From Membranipora membranacea (Eukaryota > Bryozoa > Gymnolaemata > Cheilostomatida > Membraniporidae): a stretch of 60,000 nucleotides of DNA. The stretch spans positions 11,286,001 to 11,346,000 of the forward strand of contig OU612068.1 of the NCBI GenBank assembly GCA_914767715.1. The letters are read 5' to 3'. Made by a program: the position numbers and the translations under genes. Positions 1 through 15,800 of the stretch are shown here, one piece after another (the first letter of the stretch is position 1; every line of letters begins with the position of its first letter). The notes under the pieces are model-generated. The model ran no database searches. It was given only the letters and a program-made list of their open reading frames with translations, and was not told the origin of the DNA.

Positions 1-886
1 AGGCTAGGCTATGTCTGGTTCCCTATTTTTTTATGGATTGTGCAGCTATAACATTCCAATACTTCTCTTCAATGGAATTTTATTACCAAACGATATTTCA
101 GCAGCATTAGAACCGAGCAGTTTTTGCGGTAATAAAAAGTAATTCCCATGGTACCATGCTAGGCCTAAAACACTTGGGCAAACTGATTATATTTGGGGGT
201 GAACCACATGGGCATAAAATTTTATTGTCATCATGGGTGCTGTTAGATCATCTGCTCTTGCTGTGGTTGTGAACTCTTTAACAGCAGAAACCAAAGAAGT
301 CATCATTTCTATGGTCTGTAATATTGTAGACGATTCAATCATACCAGTGTTTGATACAGACCAGTATTCATAGAATGAGCCAAGAGGGCGTGACACTGCA
401 GTTTTCAAAAGCTGAAATTTGAAAATCCCCGAAACTGAAAATATTTATTTCATTGCGTAGTTGAAAAGCAATTTAATCTAATATTACGTCACACCATATT
501 ATCCTTGCTTGATCTTGCAAGATTAAATTGCCAATGTCCTGTAATACAAAAATATTCAATCTTTTACAGCAGTGTCATTTTGGACTGAACAGGAGTTTGT
601 GTCAAGTCTCAAATGTGTCACATTGCCTCTCATTAGACCATCATTTTCAAGTATTTTCCTTCCGCTCCATGTATGGAGCGTTTAGTGGAACAGGATGTCT
701 TGTTGTGTCGATGTTCCAATCAAGCCATATGTTGTATCTCATTGTTACGATCAGAGTTCTGAATCTGATAAAATTTGAATTGGCTCAGGTCTGATCATAT
801 AGACCTGACTGTGTTTTGTCCATAGACATAGAATAACATGTTTTTGTCTATGCTGTGGGTGTAATGAAGGATATTGTTTATTGCAG

Positions 887-3800
887 GGAGTTGGTGAGAA
901 GAAGAAAGCCGTACAGATGGATGTATCTGAGATTCCCTCTAATAGAGTTATTTTTGCTGATGATAAGAGGGAGATAAAAAGAGACTGCGGTTTCTATCAT
1001 TTCCTGTTTCTGATGAACTCTAAGTTTTATATGAATGCTGAGAAGCATAAAAGGCCAACTCGGTAAGCTGGAAAGTACAGTTTTTTTTTCTGTTTTGAAG
1101 CAGGGGGGATGTGATCATACGGTCTAGTATAGTTGAACAAACAATTTTTCTTACCTCAATGATTAGCAAGACAACTGGGAGTGCCCCTTCAGAAGGGGGA
1201 GGGGGGCGGCTAATATGCCATTTCCTGGTTAACCCCAAATAAGTGGTTGAACAAACATTGATATTTATATTATCATATTAATTTGGTTATTCAGTTTACT
1301 GATTAGTATGCAGAGGGAAAGCCAAATTTTGTTACGAATACAAATATTTGCTTTCTTTAAATGGTGCCAGGTAAACGTCTGTGTTATGTGAAATATCCGT
1401 TGTCACAATGCAGTGGACAATGCCAATTGGCAATAACAGGTACACCGATGTCAAAATAACCTCTGATGTCCATGACAAACTATTTTTTTATTTAAATTAT
1501 TCGTTTTCTCTCTGTTATGCTACCAGGCACACTTGATTGAAGTCCCACTTCTTTGTGCCATATTATTGTCAATTAATTGGCTCATTATGCATAATCTCAC
1601 AACTTAATCTTCAGTTAATTGAATGATAAGTTATTAAAACTAAAAAAAAAATACTGTGAGTATAACTCCAAAGTAAAATGGATCTTTCTTTTGCTGTATA
1701 TTTTATAAATTTTATAATATTTATTTATTTTTCAGCTTGACGACTGAGAGAGCTGGTAAAATGCTTGAACAGAACGTGGCGCTGAAAGATAAAAAGAACC
1801 AAGGCAGTAATATCTTACGGCGCTTTATGAACACAATGAGGTAAGTGAGGTGTTGTTTTTCTATATTATCAGGAAATTTCGATTAAACAGCATTTTTTTG
1901 AAAAGCACAATAAGCACAAAAAGCACAAAAAGCACAAAATGCACAATACAAAAGATGCTGTGAAGTAGAAACTGGTACTACTTCAAACAACTCTGCTATG
2001 ATTATTATGATCAACAAGTTTCCATGGGGGTGAGCTGGGAGCCTGAATATGCTCTTACAAGCTGGTGTTCAATGTTTGCCTACTTGCTTCTTATGTTTCC
2101 CCTCTTCAAAAGGTTCAATGTATTACTGTAGGCCTGCAAAAGAATAGAAACATATATCCTGCTGGTTAATAGGGTTAATAATATGGGTAATAAACTGAAA
2201 ATTGCTACTTGATAGAAGTTTAAACCCCCCAGGCGACAAGTTGAGAGTTTACAGCAGGAAAAAGCAATCATCATATCCATTTTATCGAAGGTACTGAAAT
2301 ACCTTGATTTTGTTACACTGCTAAGACATGACCCAATCTATGAGCACTTACCAGCTTATTGATAACGTGATGTTTTAGTATCCTGATTACCTTGGAATGG
2401 AGGTCACGGCGGTCAGTGAGACAGTCAAAGCAGGCTAACCAGGCACCAGGCCTTTCATTTCCAAAATCAGAATTAAGGTCAGGAAGTAGGAAGAAGGAAA
2501 CCTCCTAGCTTAAGCAGTGTCAAAGCAATAGCCAATAATACTTTGTCAGAAGTCAATAATCAAAAATCGATAACCACGACCGAAATATGCCATGTGCCAT
2601 AATATAACACATTCTTTATTCACTGTCAGAGTACATTGACGTACATTGACGTACATTGACGTCCTTCATACAGGATCCTTTCCAGTTTTTTCTCTTCGCC
2701 GTTTTATGAAAAAATATATGGCTACATGACAGAAGTTCAGCCTCTGAGAGGCGCTTTCTCTTTCTTTGGGAGCAGCATGCAATCAAATGCATTTTATTAT
2801 GTCTTTAAACCATCGTCTTTAAACTCTGAACACTCACCAGCTAATTAATGATGCAAAATTTTAGTATCCTCATACCTCAAATCTGATAGCAACAATAGTC
2901 ATAATGGAGTCTCAGGCTGTTGACCTAACAAAAGACAATGTCTCATCGTGTTGGGCTCATTTTGTGATCCTTCAATGGGGGTCCTGACAGCTGAAGTCGC
3001 CATGTCTTGAAAGATGTCCCATAACTGTCAATTATTATTACATGATGGTGGCCACCTGCTATATAACAGTTTCCACAAGTTTAGGGCTTGTGACCTTTTG
3101 ATTCCGTAATGGTAGTTGACTAATTTCCACTATCATAAAATCTAGATTAATGTTAATATATACAAATGGTGTCTGTCAAATAAAAGTATTATCTAAATAA
3201 AAATGATACCCGAAACATGGCACATCTCTACAAATATTATTGCACTTCAATAATATTTACATGACTTCTTAAACTCTCGTGGCACCCAATCTATGATGTA
3301 TCTACAAATTTGTTCTGGACTTGATACACCAGAATAATATTTGATCAGTTTTATAGTCTTCATACCCTATAATACAGTGAACTTCATTGTGTGGAGTCAG
3401 CTCATCTGAACACAAATACCCAGCTGCAAAATTATTCTAATTATGAATGACAAGTACATAGACATGTCTATGGGCCAGTATGTGTAAATATACAGTAGTT
3501 GTCTTACTGATGAATTATATAATTACTCTCATTACTTTCATCCCTCCACTGACCGATATGCAATATTCTATTCCATAATAACATTTTCCTAACATTGAAT
3601 TATAATAGGGTTATAGCGATCATAATAGAGCCATCTATTGCGTCATCAATACTACATACCTGAACTCATCAATAACCGATCATGACGAAGGGAATATCTG
3701 TAATTGTGGGCCCATGTCTAGCCAGAGACAGTACTTGATTATTTGAGGCTTCTGTTCAGGCCCCTAGCCTCTGGCCCCTACCCATTGGCCCCTACCCATT

Positions 3801-6800
3801 GGCCCCTAGCCTCTGGCCCCTAACCCCTGGATGATAAATGCTAGCTTGCAATATTTTATCTGTTTCAGTAGGAGGAAAGAGTCACAGGCTAGCCACAGTG
3901 GTATGCTACCTTCGCTGGAAGGAGGCTCATCTCTAGACTCGTCTAATTCTGATTCGTTTCCTGATTCATTGCTAAATGAAGAGGCTGATAGGGAGAAAGT
4001 TGAAGGGGTGAGTAAAAATAAAACTTTGAGTTATCTCCACTGTCACTAACAGGAGATAACTTCTTTGCTAGCACTCCCAATAATTTACGCTGTCTGTCAT
4101 TCTCTCTCTATAGTTACTATTCTATGATGAGCACAATCCCACATAGCACACTGATCATGTGATATACTATTGCGTGTATATCTCTGATCGATAGAGAGTA
4201 AATTAATTCACTCAGCATGAGTACCATCACAAGGAACTTGGTGTGACAATCCGAGTTAAATTTTACTTGTTAGGGACAGGTACATGTTAGGTATCATACT
4301 TAATTGACTCTGATGATCGGAGATACACATGGGTTAGGAGTACATTCTAGTTCTGTGTTTAGGTTATACAGCTGCTATTCTCTTATTTGGTGACGTCAGG
4401 GAGGTGTCAGTGGTGAGACTTTGGTCATAATATATTTCAAAAACATTTTATATAACATTTTTATAAATGACATTTTATATAAATGTCATTTTATATAAAT
4501 GACAATTTCTATAAACGGCATTTTATATAAATGACATGTTATACAACTCGCAATTTAATTTGACCCTGGACGCCGGCTGGGCTATTTATTTTCTCATGTA
4601 AATAAATCGGCTGAAAACAGAGATAGCACGTGCCATCCATAGAGTTATTATATTTCTATCTACTATGTACTAATTGTTAATTTATATCATAATAATTCTA
4701 TGGCTAACACTGTCACTTTGATCACTAAGCATTGTTTTAAATATAATTATCATCTTCTGAAGCTTATGTGCAAAAAAAACATTATCAGCCACATTCCTCC
4801 CTTCATTGGTCGTACAATGGCTGAAATGCCTCTACCATCAAACCAAACCGGAGTTCGAGCACATCTAAAAATTATATTTGGCTAGCCACAAAAAAGACAA
4901 TTTTCCTTATGCAAGCTGTGAGATGTAGGCCCTCATGTGAAAGATTTCCATGAAATACATTATTTTTCTGACTGTAATGCCATAACATGTTATGATGCGA
5001 GGATTTGTACATACACCTGGTTATCCTGGTACAAATAAAGTGGTACTTAGATGTGACACGTATTCACACGCTCCTATAAGGTTTGAGTGTAAACCCCCTT
5101 GATAAACCCATTCCGTCAAATAACTATCGAATCTGATTTTTGAACTCGAGCTGTATTGATGGTGGAATACTGTATCAGAATCAACAATGATACCGAATAC
5201 AGTTGGCAATGTAGAACTTAAATGTTTGTCCCATCATAAACTGCTGAAGTATTTTGTGACCTTTAACTTTACATATATCTATTGCAAAGTAATGGTGATC
5301 TTAAACTCATATATTTGACAGTTGGCCGGAGTTTACTATGACTACCTGAAACAGTGTTACCCAGCAGATAAACGCTCTCCAACAAAAGGACAGAAACCCC
5401 ACCTATCACTGAGCATCGGTGAGCAAGGAATTAGAAAAATGCTCTCCTCGTTCGAGCAGATGAGCTTTGAGTATGTCAGAGTTCTGATGAATCAAGTCAA
5501 CATACTTCTACACCATCTCTACAATATCTTTGAATTGAAAGAATTGCACAATAAAATGCATCATGCCGTGTAAGTTTAGAAAATTACCTTTACTCAATTC
5601 ATTTTCTTTGTACATTAGAAAAATCCTAGATCAAATATTATCCAGTTTGCACCCATTCTGAATTGCTCTCCCATTACTGATTAGCCACGGGAAAATAGGC
5701 GGCGTATCGATGGAGGGAGCGATGCTAAATGCAGACCAACTGGATCTAACTTGATCTAGAAAGATTCACAAAAATAACTAAACTATGACATTCGAATATA
5801 ATAAAGGAGCCTGTAGACGCTAGGTCCGTTAGGTTGTATCCACTGCATTGTGGTAAATCATATTGATGCTGACTTTTGCACTTCAAAGAGACGCTCAAGG
5901 CAATGCTTCCCAAAATAAAAAAGGGGGCATGAAAGCACTTAGATCGAGATTTATCCTATATATCCTATGCCGCACCTCGGTGCAGTCATTGTCTACCTAG
6001 ACGGACAGCAAATATTATTATTATGTATATCCTTCTCATTCTATTAAACAGGGGAAAAGGCGACCTATTGAAGGCTTTTCACATGTTTGAGAGATATCAG
6101 TATGTAGTCACAGATCTCGGTCTTCCTTTACCAGCAGGTTAGCTTGGATCAATGAACTCCCTCTCCCCTGAGAGGGAGTTCATTGCTTGAATGTCAGACA
6201 GTATTTGATATGTTTTGATATATTATGTCAATCCTCACAATCAAAAATTCTATTCAATGAATATGAAGAATAAAATTATGGTCACTGCCACACTGCTTGC
6301 AGATCGACTCTGAGATACGAGTCTCTCTGCACTGTTGCGACAGTGCCACAAAGTGGCCAAATTGACATTTTTGCCTAGAGAAGTTAACTTTCCCCGACTT
6401 TGCAGTTTGAGAACTCAAGCGCATTTGGATTAATTCAAACACCACGGTGCAAAGATAACCAACCTGAACTGATTGCACATGCACAGAGTGGGTTACTGCT
6501 GTATTCATAGCGATAAACCATTTCTTTGATGGCATCACTGCTTCTATTTGACTTGATTTAACCATCAAAATGGTGATAACACTGACATATATAATATTCA
6601 TATCAGTGGGTGATACAAACATGCAATTATTGGTATACTTATTGCACCTTACAGAGTTTGGGACTATGTTTGCAACTGTTGGATACTCCAGCTTGAATCC
6701 AGAGTGAGTATCAGGGCTGTATCCATGGGTTGTAAAGTGGCAGAACTGTGTGGGTTTAGGAAGGTTGGTGTTAGGCAAATGATAATCAATCTGGAGCATT

Positions 6801-9800
6801 TCAGCCCAAATTGTATGGTATGGGATGGTAAAATAACCAGAAAACTTCATGATACCATGGGTGAAAGCATAACATGAAGCAATGAACTCCCCTGGTGAGA
6901 GGGAGGTCATTGTTCATTGGAGTTATTAGCTCATTGATGAGAAACGCACAACTCTGAACTAATATTTTTTTCTGATTTAAAAAACAAAAACTTCTTACAG
7001 TCTTGTTAATGATGTGATTCTGTTTTTTCAGCGAGTTTATGCAGTATGTAGGCAGTGGAGTTATTGATATTACCGATGAGTTCCTCGATATATTGGCTAC
7101 TGGTGAGTAACGATTCTTCACCTTTCAATTTTCTATTCAGTTTTAAATGCTGTTGTTGTTTTAAACAAGTATATTAATGGTTTTTGCTCTGGTGTATATA
7201 ATGGAGAACACAAATAAAAAAAGTACGAGGTGCATGATTCCTCTGTGATTTCGGAAGACTTTGAGTAGTTTTAATGTGTTGTGCCCGCAGCATAGACTAG
7301 AAGACTACTTAAATAGAAACCTGCTTGCTACTTATCAAGCACAGTTTAGGATAGGAAGTCTGATAAGAATGAGTGAAATATTGTCACCATTTGGGGATTA
7401 ATTCTTATATCTTGGCAGATAAAGACGAGAAGAAAGCCTCAGTGAAGTGTGAGTGCCTTGCTCAGATGCCCTATGACCAGGCCCTAAAATGGTCACGTAA
7501 ACTCATGGATTCTCCGGTCGTAGGGGCGACTGCTACTAGGCTAGTAGCTGAGGATATATTCCTTAATCCTAAAGGTGGCAAGAGCAAAGGTAAGAGGTAT
7601 TCAAGTACTGATAGTAAGTCTTGTAAGGCCTGTAAGCAGTCATATCGCACATACCTGCAGACTGGCACTCTACTAGCATCTTTTGGGTACTACCAAACAG
7701 CATATGATATAACAACAATGCAATGATTGCTGAAAAAAATATTGGAAAAAAAAAGAGAGAATAACAACAGCTTGTACTGAGTTCTAGGTTTTAAATAATC
7801 AATCTTGAGCTGCATACATCAACTGAGGGAAGGTTAATAAATTCAGTTCACTCTACACAAGAAATAATTATTTTCATCGGTAGACCAGACACGCTAGGAG
7901 TGAGGTTGGGTTGGAGAGATCACGAGAAGCAAAAGTTTATATGATGGGATATGGAATTATTTCCCTTTGTAAAAGTAGAGGACGACTCTTGGTTATTGTT
8001 GTAGCAGCTGAAATAGATTCTTGGGCTGTATTATCATGTAAATTTAAATAATGAATAGGGCCTACTTATGTTCTCTTACGCTTATGGTCCTTAACACATA
8101 AACAATAGCTAGTGGGAGAAGCCCTCATAGAGCCATTGATCACCTCATTGCCTGTTAGATCAAGCATAGATCAAGTTTGATCCATTTGCCACGCTTTGGA
8201 GTTGCCCCCCTCTACCAGTGGATCGGGAGCAACTCGGAATGCAGGCAAATGGACCAAACTTGGTCTAAATCAAGCATGATCCATTTTGCCGGCATTTAGG
8301 TTTTGAGCTGACGCCAGCTCACCTGTTGAATGGGAATGACCGAACTGTGGGCAAATTGGATCAAATCTTGATCTAATTGCCTGTCATATGAGAGGTCCCA
8401 GGTTCAATCTCCACTGTAACCTCAAAGGATTTTTCACTGGCTTGCTTTTATACTCACCTACATCTATATTCAAACTAACTGTTACTCCCCATCAACCTTG
8501 AACACTACAACCCATAGAAAACCTACAACTCCCAAAATCAATTTTATGGCTTGGAAGTGAAACCATCTGACATAAGGGACTTAAGTGACAGGGATGTTGG
8601 CTTGTTTTGCTGGATGTAGTTGAGAATGCGTTCAGCCCTGGCACAGATTGAAAATTTCTAGGCAATAATGTCTTCATGTGATTGTGTTGGAGAGTGAATT
8701 TTGATACTGTCGAATTACCTCATTTGTTGGGATGATGAGCTTAAACAATTGTTTCAGATTTATCAAAGAAGTTCAAAAGGCAATCCTATGACTAAATAAC
8801 TCATTAAACCAACATGTGTACACATTTCCCTATCATTAGCATAACAGTCCTCATTATAAGATGAACAAACTGAATTGAATTGCAAATTGAAAGCAGATTG
8901 AATCATGTAAACCAGCAGCATGCATCATAAATTGTTGATTGGGCCTGGAATAATTTGGTACAATCAGCTTGAATACGATTCAAAAATATTCCAAGTCTCT
9001 ATTATCTCATTCACTCCATCTCGATGTTGACATCATTGGCTAAGGTTCTAATCATACTCTTTATTACAAGGTTGACTTCACTGACTCAAATGACGTAGTA
9101 AGCTCTTTGCCTTAAAATCCTAAAAAAAATGATATTTTACCTTGTCTCATGGGCTTTAATTGAAGTTGCTACAGGCCAAATAAAACTGTTTGAAAACCCT
9201 TGCCACTAAAGTTGGATGAATTCAAATATCACATGAACAAATTAGTTAAATCAAGCTAATTGATATTAAAAGTTATGGTTTCTCTTGATAGGGAAACCCG
9301 ATCAACTTGAATAAATTACCATTAAATTGAGTTATGAATTGCCATAGCCTTCCGGTCACAAAAGGATTTTCAAATAACATAAGCTATTTACTGTCAAAAA
9401 TGTTGAAGAGCCGATGATATTCATCAGATTTAGGAAATTGAACACTCAGTTTCAACTGCTCTACACTTGAGGGGATTAACTAGACAATAGTGGACCATAT
9501 AGATGTAATCAGGGCATGGGTTGGCTGGTCTAACTGAACACCCCCACAGACACAGAAAGAAGCTCAGGAAGCGACAATCCATGTGAAGCAATTCAATCTA
9601 TAAACTGAGGAAACTTAATTCTCTCAAAGTCAAATATATTACACTTTGAACTTTATATTACAATAGATCTCAGAAAGTATATTATCATTAAGTCATAAAT
9701 ACAAAAATAAAAAAGTAAATCATTTTTTGTAAATACAGAGAAACGTATTTTGCTGCCTCTATAGTGTACAACATTGGTTTGAGTGCAAGGCTAGTTATAT

Positions 9801-12800
9801 AAGTCTTTGGTCATCGTTAGCAGAGAGAATCATCATTATCATAGTCCATAAACAACTCGTGTTCGTCAGAAGGTAAAATATCGATGTAGTTATTATCTTC
9901 TTCCACCCTGTCCATGTCTATCATTCTGGTGGCCTGGTCTAGAAGTTGTCTCATCTTATCGACGAGCTGAGGGAATGGTGGTCTGCGTGAATGGTCCTCC
10001 TCCCAACAGCATGACATAACACGGAATAAATCTGCCGAGCAGTGTGTCGGGCACGACATCCTATATCCTTTAGACAGTGCTTGCTGCACCTGAAAGTAGC
10101 AATGAGTAGTTGATAAGAACAATTCATATTCATTTTTTTAAGTCTCAACATATTAAGACAAATCTTATCGGGATCATGACCTTTTTTGACAGGGTTATCT
10201 ATTTGATTAAATACAAGCCAAGCTACATGTAGCAACTGGTGGGTATGTACTATGATTGAAATTGATGAACTTGTCAGTTGTCAGTTGAACAGTTATGTCA
10301 CAATTGATTTTACAAGCATCTGATGACACATTTCAAGTGAAACTTCCTGACCCACTTGATAATTCAGGTTTTGATATTCCATCATGCACAAGTCATTTTA
10401 TCAGCCCACATTTCACTAACATTAGTCAATAACCTCAGAGCACTTGCACCAAAAAAACAAAACTCAGATCCAGGAAAACTTGTGATTGAGGATAGAAATG
10501 GTAAAGAACATGAGTCTTGTTTCCTTCCCCGCACCCAGATATCCTGACAAAGTTTCTTATCGCATTGTTTTCATAATGCAACTTGTGTGGAAGCAACTAA
10601 ATGATGCATCACTGATGACATACATGTGTTTCATCAGCGGAACCAATAAATTTTAAAAAAATTTAAAATGACAAATGATTGAACGATCTCCAACTTCTGG
10701 TAACATGACCAGGAAAACTTAAGTTCCTTTAAGACCACCTGCTAAATCTGTCCTTCGAACCAGGATGATAAATTGAACTTAAATCGATATCAATTGTGAC
10801 ACTAAGACCAGAATGACGCAGCTACTCTATCACCTATAACTGCAATGAATCATTCCGAGTATTCTAACGGGTTGATTGAAACTCGATAATGGTAATGGTA
10901 TCTGCATGTGAGCTTTGATGTCCAATTCTAAATCATCAAAATAATATTCAAGGACAGGAAATTATTGAACTTTTTATATAAATGATAAAAATGAGTTTCA
11001 TTGTGATGGAACTTACCTCTCTAACTTTCATATTTGGGTAAGGCAGGTTACCAAGAGTAACAATCTCCCAGAGGACTACACCATAAGACCAGACATCACT
11101 CATAATGTTGTGTTTGAAGTAGAGGAGGGACTCCGGAGGTAACCATCTCACAGGCCGAGCTCGATGAAATACTGACTTGCTTTTATACTCGGGCTTGTTT
11201 AGTATGTCTTTGGCAAACCCAAAGTCAGATATCTTACACCTGAGGTTTGCATCGAGAAGAATGTTTCTGGCTGCTAGGTCTCTATGGAGAAGTTGGAGAT
11301 CGGCAATGCCCTCCATACCATTTGCAATGTCCAGAGCAAACTGTAACAGCTGCCTCTCACTCAAACAGTTACTGTTTCCATGAAGGTTATAGTAAGTATC
11401 CTGGGATCGAGAGGCTCTCAACAAATGTCTGAGGTTACCGCCGGGCATCAGCTCTAATACAATCATACAAGGCTGTCGCTTAGTGACAGAACCCAGTAGT
11501 TTGGTGATGTTATCATGGTTTAGAGTGTTTGTTAGTTTCATTATCTCAAACTCATACATGAATTCCTGCTTGTCGGCATCCGAAGCTGAAACTTTCATCG
11601 TTTTGACAGCGACGGGTACGGATGTCTTGTTGGTATGCGGTAGTTTGGCTGCCACTCCTTCATACACAGTTCCAAAGTGTCCTTTGCCTATCTTATGTGT
11701 GAGAGTCAGATCTTTCTCTGCTATCTCGTAGTTCTGTAGTGCATTGTTATAGAGATTGAAGGCTTTTGTACCACGCCTAAACAAGTTGGTGTTACTACCA
11801 CTCATGTTGGAGTCAGCTGATCTCTTCCTTGGTAGCTGTGGAGGTTCTTGCTTATTATCTGGGGAGGGAGGAGCTGGCACTGGTCTCCAACTCTGCTTTT
11901 CCGTTCGTGGGGATGTGTAGTTCTCGTAGATGGCACCATTCGAGTTGATATAGTTATCGCTCTGCTGTAGAAGCTGTTGTGATTTGTTGCTTGAAATTGA
12001 GCTGCGAGGTGCGGGACTAGGTACAGTCCGAACATTCTCATCTATTTCAGCATAAGAACCATTTGCAAAGACACGAGCTTGACTTCCTGGTATAGGTGGA
12101 GGGTGTTTAGGTATGTCGCTATTGTTCATATCAATGTAATCATCGATATTTATGATTGATTCCAGTACTCTACTAGAAATCGTAGGTATTGGTCCTTCCT
12201 CGATATTACGACTGTTTATGATACTTGGTGACGCTGAGCTTTTCATTGACGAGGTGATGACTCTTTTGCTCTTCTTTCTGGCGCAGAACACTGTCAGTAG
12301 GATTGCTATGAGTACCACAGTCATACCTGACAGGCTGCCGATAATTATATAGAGAGTTTCATCGTCCAGGATCACAGGTAATGTAGTAATCGGCCCCTCA
12401 GTTGTAGTAGACGCGTTGTTCGGTTCTGCTGTAAGAAGTTCCATATCCATGATGGTTATCACCGTTGTCGATGAGCCGTCCATGCTGCTTGCTACTCTGT
12501 GCTGGTTTGTAGCCTCTAAATGTGCTCAATTAAAACACTTTCATCTTTCATGACCTGAGAGTTAGTAATGATAGAATTACACCCAATTAAACTATTATTG
12601 GGTTTACTTGTTGGCTGGGCATGTGCGTCACATAAAACGTGAAATTCCTATATTGTGTTGCCATAGTAACAGGACCACGAATTGTGACATTTCATGGTCT
12701 GGGAAATTAAACTGAAGCCTTTTAATATCTCCAGATATTGCTAAATACTACTATTGCAATCACTTGGGGGAATTATTGGCATGCCATTATGTAGATTGGT

Positions 12801-15800
12801 TTGACCAGAAGGTTTCTTATCTTTTGAATAATTCATTCAGACCGTGATAATAATGACACATTAGAATTTGATGGTGTTTTTTTTCACAGAACCTTCGTAA
12901 CTTCTAACCGACCATATTCATAAGTTCCCTGTCCTTCTGCCACAACAATTTGCATCATTCACGAGCCTATCTAACTATTGGCCTTTTCGCATGTCATTTT
13001 CTCAATTAACTCCGTATGCTTACAGTTCTCACTTCAGGCTAAAATGTTAGCACACACAAAGCACGCTGCCTCTTTTTTAGGGTATCGAATTCAATCGTCC
13101 CATCCTGACAGCTTTGAAATTAAATAAATTATGAGAATACTTTGTTATCAGCCCTTGATACACAAAATATAAGCTTTTTTATCTCAAACAAGGAGGACTC
13201 ACCCTCCGCTAAAACTGAAGTTTTTTAGTTTAATTAGTTCGTTTTTTCATTTCAGACACGGGTAACAGTGGAGGTGCTGCAGCAAAATCCCACAGAAAAC
13301 AATCATCATCTTCAGGTAGTACAGGTCTGTATAAGTCCATCATTTAAACTCTTGTAGTGTACATCTATCTGTATGGTGACTCTGTGCGAGGAATTAGCAC
13401 AGTTCCTTTAAAAATCGCTCAGTTTAAATCTTTGAAATTGCACTAAAATACCTTTGACGATTTCAAAGTTCCCGCAATTCTGGCAAGGGGCCCATATGAT
13501 GGTCAACTTTCAGCTCATCTTCCATACCCAGTTCGAATTGAAACCCTGCAGTTTATGTGCAATACGAAGTGCCATCTTGCTTCAGACTCATGTGACTACA
13601 TTATACTGTCTGACATAAACAGGCACACAGTATGAGAAGGCCTGAAAACTGTTCTTGTCCAATTTTCATACCAACCTTTGTACATCATTAGCAGTACGGC
13701 TTACGACTTAGCACAAGAAAACACCTTTGAAATCCTGCCCTTAGTACCTACATAAATTGCACATTTGTGGTAGCGGGAATGCCATTATGGGCCATCGCGG
13801 TACAGAATATTATTGAGGAAACCATGAAGATACATGTTTGACAGCCATACACGCTGACATTGGCTTCCTAAACTTTTACAAACTAATTGTTCCAACCAAA
13901 GTGTCTTTTTGATTCACTGAAGAGCATAGTTTTTGTTGGTATCCAATTTTGAGTTTGTTTTTCTGAATTCCTTTTCAATTGTAAATTGTGGTTTATTTCA
14001 AAGAGTTGTAATCTTTTGGGTTACATCAAGGCAGCAGACCTAAAGTCTGCCCAGGGCTAGAGTCTCAAACTATGCCTATCAAATTGTTGAGCATTTCAGT
14101 AATGAATCTGATTATTGACCTCCCTGTGATGTGCCAGTAGGTGGACAAATTGTGACAGATGGGCGGATGGGTATGATCTCAAGGAATGCTTTTCTGAATC
14201 ACGGATTATCTTCTTATAACAAATCTATTTTTGGAAATGTCAGAAGTTCAGATATGAAGTTATAGATTACAGCATCTGCTATTCTAGATCCATACACCAG
14301 TAACTGATTTTCTTGATAAACAAGGCTGTCAAACTTTGTGCAATTGCCGAATTTTGGAGAAGGCGAAACTGAAACAAAAATTAGGACATTGAAAGCGAGT
14401 AGAAATAAAACTTAGTGATGCATCATCTTGATTTTTCCTAGTCTTACTTCTGCGCTGTGCCAACCTGTACAACTTCCTTGATATACTCCAGTCATTTTTG
14501 ACCAAATTTGGTACATCATCTGTTTGTACACCTGATTTATTGTCAAATGATGAGAAGTGCCAATATACTGCCAAATACACTAATATATAATAAATTGTTA
14601 TTTACGTTAATCTGAACCAGCTGGTATACAATAAATAGGGTGACAGAAATAGCTCAACTATGACTAATAGTTTTCACTTCGCCAGAAAAGCATCAAAATA
14701 ATGAAATATTGTAATGCATGTATTCCACCCCACCATTATGAATAGTGTTGGCCTTTAGGTAATGAAGAGCTATTTGAATTTCAGTAAATTATACCTTGAG
14801 ATCCAATCTGTTTTTGGTTGTGATGCAATTATGTTTGTACTTTTGCTGCCAACAATTAGTCACAGTTGTAACCATATATCTGCTATGCAACAATCCTCTG
14901 TGGGTTCGATGTGGCAGAGACCAATTTCCTCCTTGACCAAATCAAACCACCTCATTAGCATTTGTGAAGTAAAAAATCAAACATGTACGGTGGTGTTTGT
15001 GTGGGAAAGTCCTGTTAGATAGACACAAAAGGAGAAACTGAATATTTAATTACAGCCCTGGTATATGTGTGTACAACATGCCTTTGTTCTGACTGATTTT
15101 CTCTTGTTGTTTTTAGGCGAGGATTTGGATGATAGAGATTTGGATTTGCCTGATCCCTACCGCTTCATGCTAAACAACCTCACCAAAAATGGTAAGTAAG
15201 CCATCGATATTGCTAACTCTCCGACAATTAAGTTCTGACACAAACCGATGTGATGTTCCTACAATTATTCAGTTTCTCACAAAAACCAAACTCTTAAAAC
15301 ATCACAAGATTCTTCTCGTGAATAAGCCCACACTAGGCCATATTTGATCCAGTTTGCCTGCTATCCAGCTGCTCCCCTTCTTCTGGTTACACCGCTGCGG
15401 CGTGACCAGCGGAGGGTGAGCAACTCCAAATGCAAGCAAATGGACCAAACTTGGTATAATCAAGCAGGTAGTTCCCTGCTTGAAAGAAGTCTCTAACTCC
15501 TTTGTTTAATCCAACACAAGCTCATAGTTGTGTGCAGGTTTGCATATCAGATAGATTACTGACATTGCTGCGCAGTTTCTCTGTTGCTAGGAATAATAAT
15601 AACATGTAAAGCTAGTGATATCCTGTGACATTTTGCATAAAATGACAGGGATTGGTTGGCAGCGAAGGGAGTTTTGTGTATTCCTGAGGCTGGCATTTTT
15701 TTAAAGCAAGTGACTGCATTTGTTGAGACTTCCATGTACCCTGATTGTCTGATATCAGTAACAATATTGATATTGAATATTGAATTATCTGGAGGACTTG

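Noticed and set aside
3759-3828. CRISPR-like array
   Set aside because: These are head-to-tail 14-bp repeats without spacers, in an animal-type intron.
6254-6910. 218-codon open frame on the minus strand
   Set aside because: It lies entirely inside a hairpin-ended repeat element, has no recognisable domain, and part of it matches another non-coding repeat near 18.6 kb.
7590-7726. Continuation of the plus-strand gene frame past 7589
   Set aside because: The donor AAAG|GTAAGA at 7590 and an in-phase acceptor at 13256 show this is intron.
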